Below are positions 1-11,153 of a DNA stretch of 20,074 nt, piece by piece (the stretch's first letter is position 1; each line of letters opens with the position of its first letter). Below the pieces are notes generated by a model that had not been told where the DNA came from, searched no databases, and saw only the letters and a program-made list of their open reading frames with translations. Both the position numbers and the translations under genes were made by a program. This stretch comes from Deinococcus murrayi DSM 11303 (lineage in GTDB: Bacteria > Deinococcota > Deinococci > Deinococcales > Deinococcaceae), in contig NZ_AXWT01000036.1 in the NCBI RefSeq assembly GCF_000482805.1, positions 1 through 20,074 of the forward strand, read 5' to 3'.

Positions 1-1134
<1,134 letters not shown>

Positions 1135-1141
1135 GGGCGGC

Positions 1142-2335
1142 TCAGCTCAGCTCCTCTTCCTCTGGGTCACGGGTCAGGGAGGGCGGCACCGGGGCATGGG
1201 TGCGGTTCTGGCTGCGGCGGGGGTCGGGGGCCGGAGCGCCCGACACCTTGATTTCCAGCGGCGTGGAGCCAAAGCTCAGGCTGCGCTGCGGAGCCGGAAT
1301 CTCGATGCCTGCCTCGTCCATGGCAATCTTGATGCGGCGGTTGAACTCGCGGCCCAGGGCGTACTGGCTCTTGGGCTGCACCTTATACAGCGCCCGCAGG
1401 GTCACCCCGTCGGGGCCGAGGCGGGTCACCCCTTGCAGCTCCGGTTCCTCCAGGAAGGACGCCGACCAAGCCGGGTCCGCATACAGCTCGCGGCTGACCC
1501 GCTCTAGCACCCGCACCGCCTCGTCAATGTCGGCGTGGTAGGTCACGTCCACGGTCGCCACTACCCTGGACCAGTCCTTGCTGCTCACGCTGACGGTCTG
1601 AATCTGTCCGTTGGGGATGATGTGGACCGTGCCGTCGAGCGCCCGCAGCGCCGTCACCCGCAGGTTGAGGCGCTCCACATTGCCGCTCAGTTGCCCGGTG
1701 TTCACGGTAATCACGTCGCCCACCCCGTACTGGTCTTCGAGCAGGATAAAAAACCCGGTAAACACGTCTTTAATCAGGCTCTGCGCCCCAAACCCCACCG
1801 CGAGGCCCAGCACTGATACGCCGGCCAGCAGGCTGGTCGCATTGACCCCCAGCGCCTGCAATCCGGCAATCAGGGCGAGAATCACCAGCGCGACCTTCAG
1901 CGTGCTGTCCACCACCCCCCGCAGCGTCTGCACCCGCACGGTGCGGCGGCTGAACTCTTCTTCGGCCACGATGCGCGAGGTCAGGGTGCCAATCAGGTTC
2001 CAGCCAATCAGCGACAAGGCCACGATGACGAGGACCTGTCCGGCGCTGTGCCGAAAGCCGTCCACAATGTCCCCGCCGAGTTCAAAGAGCACGGGCACGC
2101 TGGGCAGGTAGGCCACCCGCGTGGCGACCGCCAACCAGCCCAGGGCCACGGCGGCGGTCCACAGCCCAACCAGGCCCCGCACCAACCGGGGGGGCGCGTG
2201 GCCCCGCAGGGCGCGCAGCAGGGTCCGCCCAAACCGCCACAGCGCGTAGGCCACCACCAGGGTCAGCCCCAGGCCGAGCCAGACCTGGGGCTTGCGAAAC
2301 TGAAAGGTGAGTTCGTTGAGCAGGTCGTTGAGCAT
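1142..2335 (-). CDS. MscS-family small-conductance mechanosensitive channel
   Basis: This is a membrane channel predicted to open under hypo-osmotic stress. The start chosen is the ATG at 2335, giving 397 residues. The frame stays open further upstream, but that part overlaps plsX and looks non-coding. Hydrophobic segments lie at about residues 18-36, 52-72, 98-120 and 142-163. The pore helix follows at about 166-197 with the Gly/Ala pattern typical of MscS TM3 (LLAGVSVLGLAVGFGAQSL), then the beta domain (YGVGDVITVNTGQLSGNVE). The last 35 or so residues are hydrophilic, probably disordered, and end in an acidic run. There are one or two more predicted membrane helices than in E. coli MscS, as in many MscS-like paralogues. 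It lies 43 bases downstream of plsX with no clear Shine-Dalgarno, so it may be translated from a longer transcript or weakly. Gating behaviour is inferred from the family only. Confidence 0.92.
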   Translation of the reverse strand: MLNDLLNELTFQFRKPQVWLGLGLTLVVAYALWRFGRTLLRALRGHAPPRLVRGLVGLWTAAVALGWLAVATRVAYLPSVPVLFELGGDIVDGFRHSAGQVLVIVALSLIGWNLIGTLTSRIVAEEEFSRRTVRVQTLRGVVDSTLKVALVILALIAGLQALGVNATSLLAGVSVLGLAVGFGAQSLIKDVFTGFFILLEDQYGVGDVITVNTGQLSGNVERLNLRVTALRALDGTVHIIPNGQIQTVSVSSKDWSRVVATVDVTYHADIDEAVRVLERVSRELYADPAWSASFLEEPELQGVTRLGPDGVTLRALYKVQPKSQYALGREFNRRIKIAMDEAGIEIPAPQRSLSFGSTPLEIKVSGAPAPDPRRSQNRTHAPVPPSLTRDPEEEELS

Positions 2336-2378
2336 TGCCCCAGCCTGGCATGGGGAGGTGAGGCCGGACAACGCCGGG

Positions 2379-3410
2379 TCAGGTGGGGGGGGCCAGCGCG
2401 GCCTCCAGCCGGGCCACCAGGTCCGCCTCGTGGGCGCGGGCGGCCCGCAGCAGGGCGTTTTTGACGGCGCGGGCGTCCGCGCTGCCGTGCCCGATAAAGA
2501 CCAGCCCGCGTACCCCCAGCAGGATGCTCGCCCCATAGGTGCTGGGGTCCATCCGCTCGGCCAGGCCCCGCAGCGCCGGGCGCACGAGGAGGCCGCCCAC
2601 CTTGGATTTCAGGCTGCTCCCCAACGCCTCGCGCACCCACCCGAAGAGCACCTTGGCCTCGCCCTCCGCGAGTTTGAGGACCACATTCCCGGTAAAGCCG
2701 TCCGTGACCACGATATCGGTCGTGCCCAAGAAGAGGTCGCGGCCCTCCACGTTGCCGTGGAAGGTGATGCCCTGCCCGTGCAACTCCCGCAGCAACCCAT
2801 GCGCCTCCAGCACGAGCTGATTGCCCTTGTGGGGTTCTTCGCCGATAGAGAGCAGGCCCACCGTGGGATGGGCGCGGTCTTCGACCACCCGCAGGTAGAC
2901 GGTCGCCAGCCGCGCCCACTGCGCGAGGTAGTTCGCCTTCACGTCCGCATTCGCGCCCACATCGAGCAGGGTCACGAAGCCCTTCTTGCTGGGCAGGTGC
3001 GTCAAGATGGCCGGGCGGTCCACGCCCCGGACCCGCCCCAGGGTCAGCAGCGCCGAGGCCATCGTCGCCCCGCTGTGGCCCATGCTGACGGCGGCGGCAG
3101 CCCGGCCCTCCTTCACCAGCCGGGTGCAGACGTTGATGCTCGCCCCGGTGCGGCCCCGCACGTCCGAGGCGTGCTCGTCCATCCCGATGACGTCGGGGGC
3201 GTCCACCACGTCGAGGGGCAGGCTGGCGCTGCCGGGATGCTTGCCGAGTTCGGCGTGCAGCGTCACGCGCGGCCCGACGAGCAACACGGGCACCCCCGCA
3301 CGGGCCGCTTGCACCGCGCCCTCCACGTTTGGCGCGGCTCCGTGGTCCCCGCCCACCGCGTCCAGGGCGATGGGCAGGGTGGTCTTTGGGGTGCCCGGCT
3401 CAGCGTTCAT
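2379..3410 (-). CDS. plsX: Phosphate acyltransferase PlsX
   Basis: PlsX converts acyl-ACP and phosphate to acyl-phosphate, the donor for PlsY in the first step of phospholipid synthesis. It is a peripheral membrane enzyme. The 343-residue length is normal. The N-terminal signature (IALDAVGGDHGAAPNVEGA) and the later family motifs NVEGRDLF, VTDGFTGNV and GASILLGVRG are all present. The ATG at 3410 is preceded by GGAG with four bases of spacing and lies inside the 3' end of the NYN gene (11-nt overlap), so the two are probably translationally coupled. In many bacteria plsX sits beside fabH or rpmF-fabD-fabG. Here its neighbours are a putative nuclease upstream and a mechanosensitive channel downstream. 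Confidence 0.97.
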   Translation of the reverse strand: MNAEPGTPKTTLPIALDAVGGDHGAAPNVEGAVQAARAGVPVLLVGPRVTLHAELGKHPGSASLPLDVVDAPDVIGMDEHASDVRGRTGASINVCTRLVKEGRAAAAVSMGHSGATMASALLTLGRVRGVDRPAILTHLPSKKGFVTLLDVGANADVKANYLAQWARLATVYLRVVEDRAHPTVGLLSIGEEPHKGNQLVLEAHGLLRELHGQGITFHGNVEGRDLFLGTTDIVVTDGFTGNVVLKLAEGEAKVLFGWVREALGSSLKSKVGGLLVRPALRGLAERMDPSTYGASILLGVRGLVFIGHGSADARAVKNALLRAARAHEADLVARLEAALAPPT

Positions 3411-3987
3411 CCGGCTCCGTCAGGGCCGCCGTGACATAAAAGGGACGGCTGCCTCCTTCGGCGCGGCCCTCGCTGGGCAGGCGGTAGCCGGGGCGCTCGA
3501 CTTCGGAGCGCAGGGCCGAGAGGTCCACGTACTCATCGGCGGCGTTGCGCAGCTCGTAGCTCGTCATTTCGGGAATGCTCGCCACGACCACCCGTTTGCC
3601 CCGCGCCCGCAGCACCTCGACCGGGCGCTCGAAGTCGCCGTCGCCGGTCAGCAGGACGGCGGTGTCGTAGCGGTCGGCGGTCGTCAGCAGGTCGGTCACC
3701 AGCGAGATGTCGAGGCTGGCCCGGCGCTGCGTCTCGCCGTGCTCATCGGTGACCTCGCGCAGCGGGCGGGTGCGGACCGTATAGCCCATGTAGGTCAGGG
3801 CGTCCACAAAGCGCTTCTGCTTGTCGTCGGGGTGGGCAGGCACGGCGGTGTAATAGAAGGCGTTGTGGAGGGTGCCGCCCGCCCGGAAGTGCTCCAGAAT
3901 CTTGCGGTGGTCGAAGTTCCAACCCAGGCGGCGGGCCGCCGCATAGACGTTGGCCCCGTCAATAAAGAGGGCAATGCGTTCAGTCAT
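3400..3987 (-). CDS. NYN/LabA-like (DUF88) PIN-fold putative ribonuclease
   Basis: This is a 195-residue protein of the NYN family, a PIN-like fold of predicted metal-dependent RNases. The N-terminus has the diagnostic FIDGANVY, with Asp10 and Asn13 as acidic/polar active-site positions. Further acidic positions are Asp93 and Asp99 (SLDISLVTDL) and Asp116 and Asp118 (LLTGDGDF). This is the usual spacing of a LabA-type NYN active site, so the protein looks catalytically intact. I chose the ATG at 3987, nine codons inside the longest frame, because GGGAG stands five bases before it and the NYN motif starts immediately after. The short C-terminal tail is not recognised. The gene overlaps plsX by 11 bases. 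The substrate is unknown, and RNase activity is a family-level inference. Confidence 0.88.
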   Translation of the reverse strand: MTERIALFIDGANVYAAARRLGWNFDHRKILEHFRAGGTLHNAFYYTAVPAHPDDKQKRFVDALTYMGYTVRTRPLREVTDEHGETQRRASLDISLVTDLLTTADRYDTAVLLTGDGDFERPVEVLRARGKRVVVASIPEMTSYELRNAADEYVDLSALRSEVERPGYRLPSEGRAEGGSRPFYVTAALTEPDER

Positions 3988-4030
3988 AGAAACTCCCGCC
4001 GGGGAGCGTTCCACAGCCCCCCGTCAGCCC

Positions 4031-4375
4031 TCAGCATACGGGACCTTGCTCCAGCCGGAGCTGTGGTCGCCGGGCTGGGTCATGCAGCGCCGCCCACACC
4101 TCCGCGCGCAGCCGCCGCAGCTCCACCCCCCCGTAGGTGTCGGGGAGCCGCTCCAGATACACCTCCGCCTTGTAAAAGTTGCGGTGGCTGAGGCTGCCGT
4201 GGTGCCAGCGCTTGTGCAGAGCGGCAGCCAGCAAAATCAAGGCTTGCAGGAAATCGCGCTCCGGACCCGTCGCCGTGCGCCACGGCCCCTCCCAGGCCTC
4301 GTGCGCCTCCCACCACTCTCCTGCGTTAAAGAGGCGGGTGCCCTCGCGCAGCCAGTGCTGGTTCAGCTCCGTCAC
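4031..4375 (-). CDS. DUF309 domain protein
   Basis: This is a small 114-residue all-helical protein of the DUF309 family, with no established biochemical role that I know of. The family signature FNAGEWWEAHEAWEGPWR lies at about residues 16-33, followed by a hydrophobic helix (FLQALILLAAALHK). The His and Glu of WEAHEAWE are conserved in the family and suggest a ligand or metal pocket, but this is inference. The start is GTG at 4375. A GGAG abuts it with no spacing, which argues against ordinary ribosome binding. The TAGGCT box six bases upstream fits a leaderless start instead. It is the first gene of the minus-strand set that continues to the NYN gene (43-nt gap), plsX and the channel. Confidence 0.85.
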   Translation of the reverse strand: MTELNQHWLREGTRLFNAGEWWEAHEAWEGPWRTATGPERDFLQALILLAAALHKRWHHGSLSHRNFYKAEVYLERLPDTYGGVELRRLRAEVWAALHDPARRPQLRLEQGPVC

Positions 4376-4381
4376 CTCCGC

Positions 4382-4387
4382 AGCCTA
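4382..4387 (-). promoter_or_regulatory. Putative -10 box of a leaderless promoter for the DUF309 gene
   Basis: Read on the minus strand, TAGGCT is followed by exactly six bases and then the GTG start. A transcript starting about seven bases after the box would begin at or near the start codon itself. Leaderless mRNAs with this arrangement are reported to be abundant in Deinococcus. No convincing -35 is visible. It is the mirror image of the trxA arrangement in the same 98-base intergenic region. Confidence 0.5.
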
Positions 4388-4461
4388 GCGCAGCCCCCGG
4401 CGCATGAACCCACCGTTAGGCGGGGTGCATCTCCCTCCTATCCAAGCTTACCCACGGGGGG

Positions 4462-4467
4462 TATACT
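4462..4467 (+). promoter_or_regulatory. Putative -10 box of a leaderless promoter for trxA
   Basis: TATACT matches the sigma-A -10 consensus at five of six positions and is followed by six bases (CGCCCC) and the trxA ATG. There is no purine-rich ribosome-binding site between box and start. This arrangement predicts transcription starting at the A of ATG. The -35 position (TATCCA with a 17-base spacer) matches TTGACA only weakly. Confidence 0.65.
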
Positions 4468-4473
4468 CGCCCC

Positions 4474-4806
4474 ATGAAGCCTGTGGAACTCAACGACAGC
4501 AACTTTCAAACTGAAATCGCCCAGGGCCTGACCCTGGTGGATTTCTGGGCACCCTGGTGTGGGCCGTGCCGCATCATCGCTCCCGTCATCGAAGAACTCG
4601 CCGGGCAGTACGAGGGCCGGGTCAAGGTCGCCAAGCTCAATGTCGACGATAACCCCGCCACCTCCGGCCAGTACCGGGTCATGAGCATCCCCACCATGAT
4701 TCTCTTCAAGGACGGCCAGCCCGTCGAGGGCATGGTCGGTGCCCAGCCCAAGCGGGCCTTCGAAGCTCTGCTCGACAAGTACGCGGCAGCCAACGCCGCG
4801 AACTGA
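4474..4806 (+). CDS. trxA: Thioredoxin
   Basis: This is a 110-residue cytosolic thiol-disulfide reductant, recycled by thioredoxin reductase, that serves ribonucleotide reductase, peroxiredoxins and methionine sulfoxide reductases. The active site WCGPC lies at residues 28-32 (Cys29 and Cys32). The cis-proline is Pro73 in SIPTM, and the buried Asp of LVDFWAPW is present, so it is a complete canonical thioredoxin. The ATG at 4474 starts directly after a -10 box and lacks a Shine-Dalgarno, so it is probably translated from a leaderless transcript. A hairpin terminator follows the stop. It is a single-gene unit, divergent from the DUF309 gene and convergent with the ribosomal cluster. Other thioredoxin paralogues probably exist elsewhere in the genome, so the symbol is by similarity. 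Confidence 0.96.
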   Translation: MKPVELNDSNFQTEIAQGLTLVDFWAPWCGPCRIIAPVIEELAGQYEGRVKVAKLNVDDNPATSGQYRVMSIPTMILFKDGQPVEGMVGAQPKRAFEALLDKYAAANAAN

Positions 4807-4822
4807 CCCTCACCCCTGCGCT

Positions 4823-4866
4823 GGGCCGCTTCCCGCTTCTGAAGAGGGGAGGCGGCCCTTGTTGTT
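4823..4866 (+). terminator. Rho-independent terminator of trxA
   Basis: GGGCCGC (4823-4829) pairs with GCGGCCC (4852-4858). The stem extends inward through TTCCC/GGGGA pairs with one G-U pair to an interrupted inner stem (CTT/AAG). The T-rich TTGTTGTT follows. It begins 17 bases after the trxA stop. Confidence 0.8.
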
Positions 4867-4888
4867 GTGCCCCTGCCCTCCGCCCAGC

Positions 4889-4910
4889 AAAAAACCCCGC
4901 CGGGGCGGGG
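4889..4910 (-). terminator. Rho-independent terminator closing the ribosomal protein cluster
   Basis: Read on the minus strand, CCCCGC, a four-base loop and GCGGGG are followed directly by six T residues (plus-strand A run 4889-4894, arms 4895-4900 and 4905-4910). It starts 26 bases after the rplQ stop at 4936. It is the expected end of the long minus-strand transcript and stands back to back with the trxA terminator. Confidence 0.88.
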
Positions 4911-4935
4911 TCGGGGTGCTGTCAGGGCACTGGGT

Positions 4936-5286
4936 TCAGACGAGTTCGATGAGGGCCATCGTGGTGCCGTCGCCGCGGCGGGTGCCGATGCGCAGGATGC
5001 GAGTGTACCCACCCTGACGCTCGGCGTAGCGGGGAGCGACCTCGTCCATCACCTTGCGAACCACTTCCTTGTCGTGGATGTCGCGGGCGATGAGGCGGCG
5101 GGCGTGCAGGTCCCCACCCTTGGCGGTGGTAATCAGCTTTTCGACGTAGGGGCGCAGCTCCTTGGCCTTGGTGAGGGTCGTCTGGATGCGGCCCTCGCGC
5201 AGCAGGGCGGTCGCCTGAGCACGGGCCAGGGCGACGCGGGCGCTGCTGTTGCGGTTGAGCTTGCGACCGGCTTTACCGTGACGCAT
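4936..5286 (-). CDS. rplQ: 50S ribosomal protein L17
   Basis: L17 is a 23S rRNA-binding protein near the exit side of the polypeptide tunnel. The 116 residues are typical of the shorter bacterial form (E. coli has 127). The N-terminus [17 protein letters not shown] is the family signature, and the C-terminus [15 protein letters not shown] is equally diagnostic. The ATG at 5286 is preceded by AAGGAG with seven bases of spacing. It is the last gene of the cluster, 62 bases after rpoA, as in the alpha operon of most bacteria, and it is followed by a strong terminator. Confidence 0.98.
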   Translation of the reverse strand: MRHGKAGRKLNRNSSARVALARAQATALLREGRIQTTLTKAKELRPYVEKLITTAKGGDLHARRLIARDIHDKEVVRKVMDEVAPRYAERQGGYTRILRIGTRRGDGTTMALIELV

Positions 5287-5348
5287 GGGGAATCTCCTTG
5301 AGGGTGACTGGGGGGTGAGGCGCAGCAGGACAAAGCCGCGCCCCTAAG

Positions 5349-6972
<1,624 letters not shown>

Positions 6973-6988
6973 GTCTTGTTCTCCTTGT

Positions 6989-7015
6989 GGCGGCAGGCGT
7001 CAGGACCTGCTCGCC
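6989..7015 (-). promoter_or_regulatory. Hairpin directly upstream of the rpsD ribosome-binding site
   Basis: On the plus strand GGCGGCAGG (6989-6997) pairs with CCTGC-T-CGCC (7006-7015), giving nine pairs with one bulged T and an eight-base loop. In the mRNA this stem ends two bases before the AAGGAG of rpsD. A position this close to the ribosome-binding site suits translational control, with S4 itself the natural candidate ligand. No U-run follows, so it is not a terminator. The structure is seen in the sequence, and the function is inferred. Confidence 0.4.
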
Positions 7016-7112
7016 GGGTCTGCGGCCCTCTGGTGCCCGCCTCCTCGCCGGTGGTGCGGCTCTTTCACATCAGTGAAGCGGAAGCGGGACAGGTGGGCGC
7101 GCGCGGGCGCGC

Positions 7113-7508
<396 letters not shown>

Positions 7509-7511
7509 GGC

Positions 7512-7892
<381 letters not shown>

Positions 7893-7894
7893 AT

Positions 7895-8008
7895 TTAGCC
7901 CTGCCTCTGCTTGTGCTTGACGTTAGAGCAGATGACCAGCACGCGCCCGTGGCGGCGAATCACCTTGCAGTTGTCGCACATCTTCTTGACACTGCTGCGA
8001 ACTTTCAT
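7895..8008 (-). CDS. rpmJ: 50S ribosomal protein L36 (zinc-binding type)
   Basis: This is a 37-residue protein too short for most ORF thresholds. It begins [17 protein letters not shown] and ends with KHKQRQG. L36 stabilises 23S rRNA near the tunnel-entry and L16/L6 region. The four zinc ligands are present (Cys11, Cys14, Cys27 and His32), so this is the C+ form that needs zinc. The ATG at 8008 follows GAGGAGG with good spacing. It is the first gene after a 132-base leader that appears highly structured and is followed almost immediately by rpsM, the usual spc/alpha boundary order. Confidence 0.97.
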   Translation of the reverse strand: MKVRSSVKKMCDNCKVIRRHGRVLVICSNVKHKQRQG

Positions 8009-8035
8009 GTGTCCTCCTCGCAGCCGCCTCACGTC

Positions 8036-8110
8036 ACGGCCCCAGTCCACCTGGTGCCCCGCGCTCAGCAGCGCTCGACCCCCCTATCGGCCCTGGGCCG
8101 TACACTGGGG
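8036..8110 (-). promoter_or_regulatory. Structured leader upstream of rpmJ-rpsM (candidate S4/alpha-operon control element)
   Basis: The 132-base infA-rpmJ gap contains perfect 7-base arms CCCCAGT (8040-8046) and ACTGGGG (8104-8110). These enclose two smaller inverted repeats, GCGCT/AGCGC (8061-8074) and GGCC/GGCC (8089-8099). A second perfect 7-base pairing, ACGGCCC (8036-8042) with GGGCCGT (8095-8101), overlaps the first, so the two cannot form together. Mutually exclusive helices suggest a conformational switch. In E. coli the alpha-operon leader is a two-state pseudoknot bound by S4. Homology is not shown, and high GC raises the chance of fortuitous pairing. Confidence 0.4.
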
Positions 8111-8140
8111 AATCTGTTGGGTACCACCACCCGGAGGGGC

Positions 8141-8398
8141 TTACTTGCGGTAGACGATGCGCCCCCGCGACGTGTCGTAGGGGCTGATTTCCAGGACCAC
8201 GCGGTCACCAGGCAAAATCCGAATGTAGTGAATCCGCATCTTGCCGCTGATGTAGGCCAGAATGTCGTGCCCAGTATCGAGCTTGACCCGGAAGGTAGTG
8301 TTGGGCAGCGCCTCTTCCACCACGCCCTCGGCCCGCACGGTATCGGACTCTTCCTTCTTGCGCTTCTCCCGCTGTTCCGGCATCTTTCGTCTCGCCAC
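8141..8398 (-). CDS. infA: Translation initiation factor IF-1
   Basis: IF-1 is an OB-fold protein that binds the 30S A site during initiation. I place the start at GTG 8398 (85 residues) because GGAGG stands four bases before it. The next candidate, ATG at 8383 (80 residues), has no comparable site. The OB core is canonical: [19 protein letters not shown], then [15 protein letters not shown] and [13 protein letters not shown]. Compared with the 72-residue E. coli protein there is an extra, highly charged N-terminal segment of about 13 residues ([17 protein letters not shown]). An 86-base gap follows adk, and map, which often lies between adk and infA, is absent. Confidence 0.96.
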   Translation of the reverse strand: MARRKMPEQREKRKKEESDTVRAEGVVEEALPNTTFRVKLDTGHDILAYISGKMRIHYIRILPGDRVVLEISPYDTSRGRIVYRK

Positions 8399-8402
8399 GT
8401 CA

Positions 8403-8407
8403 CCTCC
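8403..8407 (-). promoter_or_regulatory. Ribosome-binding site selecting the GTG start of infA
   Basis: The minus strand reads GGAGGTGAC directly before GTG at 8398, placing GGAGG four bases from the start. This decides the 85-residue form of IF-1 over the ATG five codons further in. Confidence 0.75.
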
Positions 8408-8408
8408 A

Positions 8409-8423
8409 GGCTTGATACAAGCC
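8409..8423 (-). repeat. Perfect inverted repeat upstream of infA
   Basis: GGCTTG (8409-8414), ATA, CAAGCC (8418-8423) is a perfect 6+3+6 palindrome that ends one base before the infA Shine-Dalgarno. In RNA it would be a six-pair hairpin with a three-base loop next to the ribosome-binding site. In DNA it could be an operator. There is no T-run, so it is not a terminator. Confidence 0.5.
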
Positions 8424-8484
8424 AAAGGAAAAGCTAGCACGGGACGGGTCCAGCGGGCAAGCGCCGCCGCGCCTGCGCAGAGCC

Positions 8485-9090
8485 TTAGCGGCTTTCCTCA
8501 CCCAGCGCCGCCATGATGCGCCCGTAAACCTCGTCCATGGTGCCGACGCCGTTCACCGGGCGCAAGCAGCCGCGTGCTCCGTAATAGTCCATGAGCGGCT
8601 GGGTCTGCTCGCGGTAGACCTGCTGGCGCTTGCGGGCGACCTCCTCGGTGTCGTCGCTGCGGACCGGCTCGCCGCGCAGGGCCGCCTGCCGCCCCCGCTC
8701 CACGATGCGCTCAATAAGCAGCTCGTCGGGCACCTCCAACAGCGGAACCGCGCTGACGGGCGCTCCCAACTCTTCGAGCAGTCGGTCCAGAGCCTCGGCC
8801 TGAGCACGGGTGCGCGGAAAGCCATCGAAGATGACCCGCACCGCGTCCATCCCCGCGAGGCGGTCCCGAATCAGCGCCATGAGGATGTCGTCGGGCACCA
8901 GCGCCCCCGCATCCAGGATGGGCCTCACTCGCTGCCCCAGCTCGGTCCCCCGCGCCACGTGGTCACGCAGGATGTCTCCGGTGCTGATTTTGGTGAGGCC
9001 CTCTTCCTGAGCCAGGCGCTCGGCTTGGGTCCCTTTGCCGGCACCGGGAGGGCCGAGAAAAATCACGACCTTATTTCCGGATTGTGTCAC
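8485..9090 (-). CDS. adk: Adenylate kinase (short-LID type)
   Basis: Adk catalyses ATP + AMP to 2 ADP and keeps adenylate pools balanced in the cytosol. The GTG start at 9090 gives 201 residues. A strong AAAGGAGG precedes it by four bases, and the P-loop GPPGAGKGT (residues 13-21) is at the expected distance. The NMP-binding signature VIFDGFPRT is intact. The LID region between [13 protein letters not shown] and [15 protein letters not shown] is short and lacks both the zinc-binding cysteines and the long insert of the E. coli enzyme. A much longer frame reaches into secY, but that part is not coding. Adk follows secY as in many bacteria, here separated by a terminator hairpin and a putative promoter. 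Confidence 0.97.
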   Translation of the reverse strand: MTQSGNKVVIFLGPPGAGKGTQAERLAQEEGLTKISTGDILRDHVARGTELGQRVRPILDAGALVPDDILMALIRDRLAGMDAVRVIFDGFPRTRAQAEALDRLLEELGAPVSAVPLLEVPDELLIERIVERGRQAALRGEPVRSDDTEEVARKRQQVYREQTQPLMDYYGARGCLRPVNGVGTMDEVYGRIMAALGEESR

Positions 9091-9094
9091 CTTT

Positions 9095-9102
9095 CCTCCT
9101 TT
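9095..9102 (-). promoter_or_regulatory. Strong ribosome-binding site of adk
   Basis: The minus strand reads AAAGGAGG, then AAAG, then GTG. This near-perfect Shine-Dalgarno fixes the GTG start of adk at 9090 within a frame that stays open for about 100 more codons upstream. Confidence 0.85.
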
Positions 9103-9111
9103 AGGGACTAC

Positions 9112-9117
9112 AGCATA
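9112..9117 (-). promoter_or_regulatory. Putative -10 box for an adk-infA promoter
   Basis: TATGCT on the minus strand matches the -10 consensus at five of six positions. It lies 21 bases before the adk start and downstream of the secY terminator hairpin, so a transcript starting here would have a short leader with the strong adk ribosome-binding site. The -35 region is poor. Confidence 0.4.
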
Positions 9118-9141
9118 GACGCCAGGAACCAAAAACCGAAG

Positions 9142-9167
9142 AAAACCGCCCACCCGGAGGTGAGCGG
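9142..9167 (-). terminator. Rho-independent terminator between secY and adk
   Basis: In the minus strand CCGCTCACC, a four-base loop and GGTGGGCGG are followed by TTTT. The nine-base stem (plus arms 9146-9154 and 9159-9167) has a single G-U pair. It lies 18 bases after the secY stop. The short U-run suggests partial rather than complete termination, so the S10-spc transcript could be attenuated here. Confidence 0.65.
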
Positions 9168-9185
9168 CGAGGGGCCAGAAAGCTG

Positions 9186-10508
<1,323 letters not shown>

Positions 10509-10509
10509 G

Positions 10510-11149
<640 letters not shown>

Positions 11150-11153
<4 letters not shown>

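Noticed and set aside
2336..2536. Upstream extension of the MscS-like gene through plsX
   Set aside because: It runs antiparallel to nothing but out of frame within plsX, is Trp/Pro/Arg-rich as expected of a shadow frame, and adds no channel-like sequence.
2307..4191. Plus-strand frames of 375 and 401 codons opposite plsX and the NYN gene
   Set aside because: High GC produces long antisense frames. Their translations are low-complexity (His/Gly/Arg/Pro-rich) while the minus strand encodes clear families.
7097..7112. GCGCGC-GCGG-GCGCGC as terminator of rpsK
   Set aside because: No T-run follows on the minus strand, and the repeat is simple alternating GC, so termination is unsupported.
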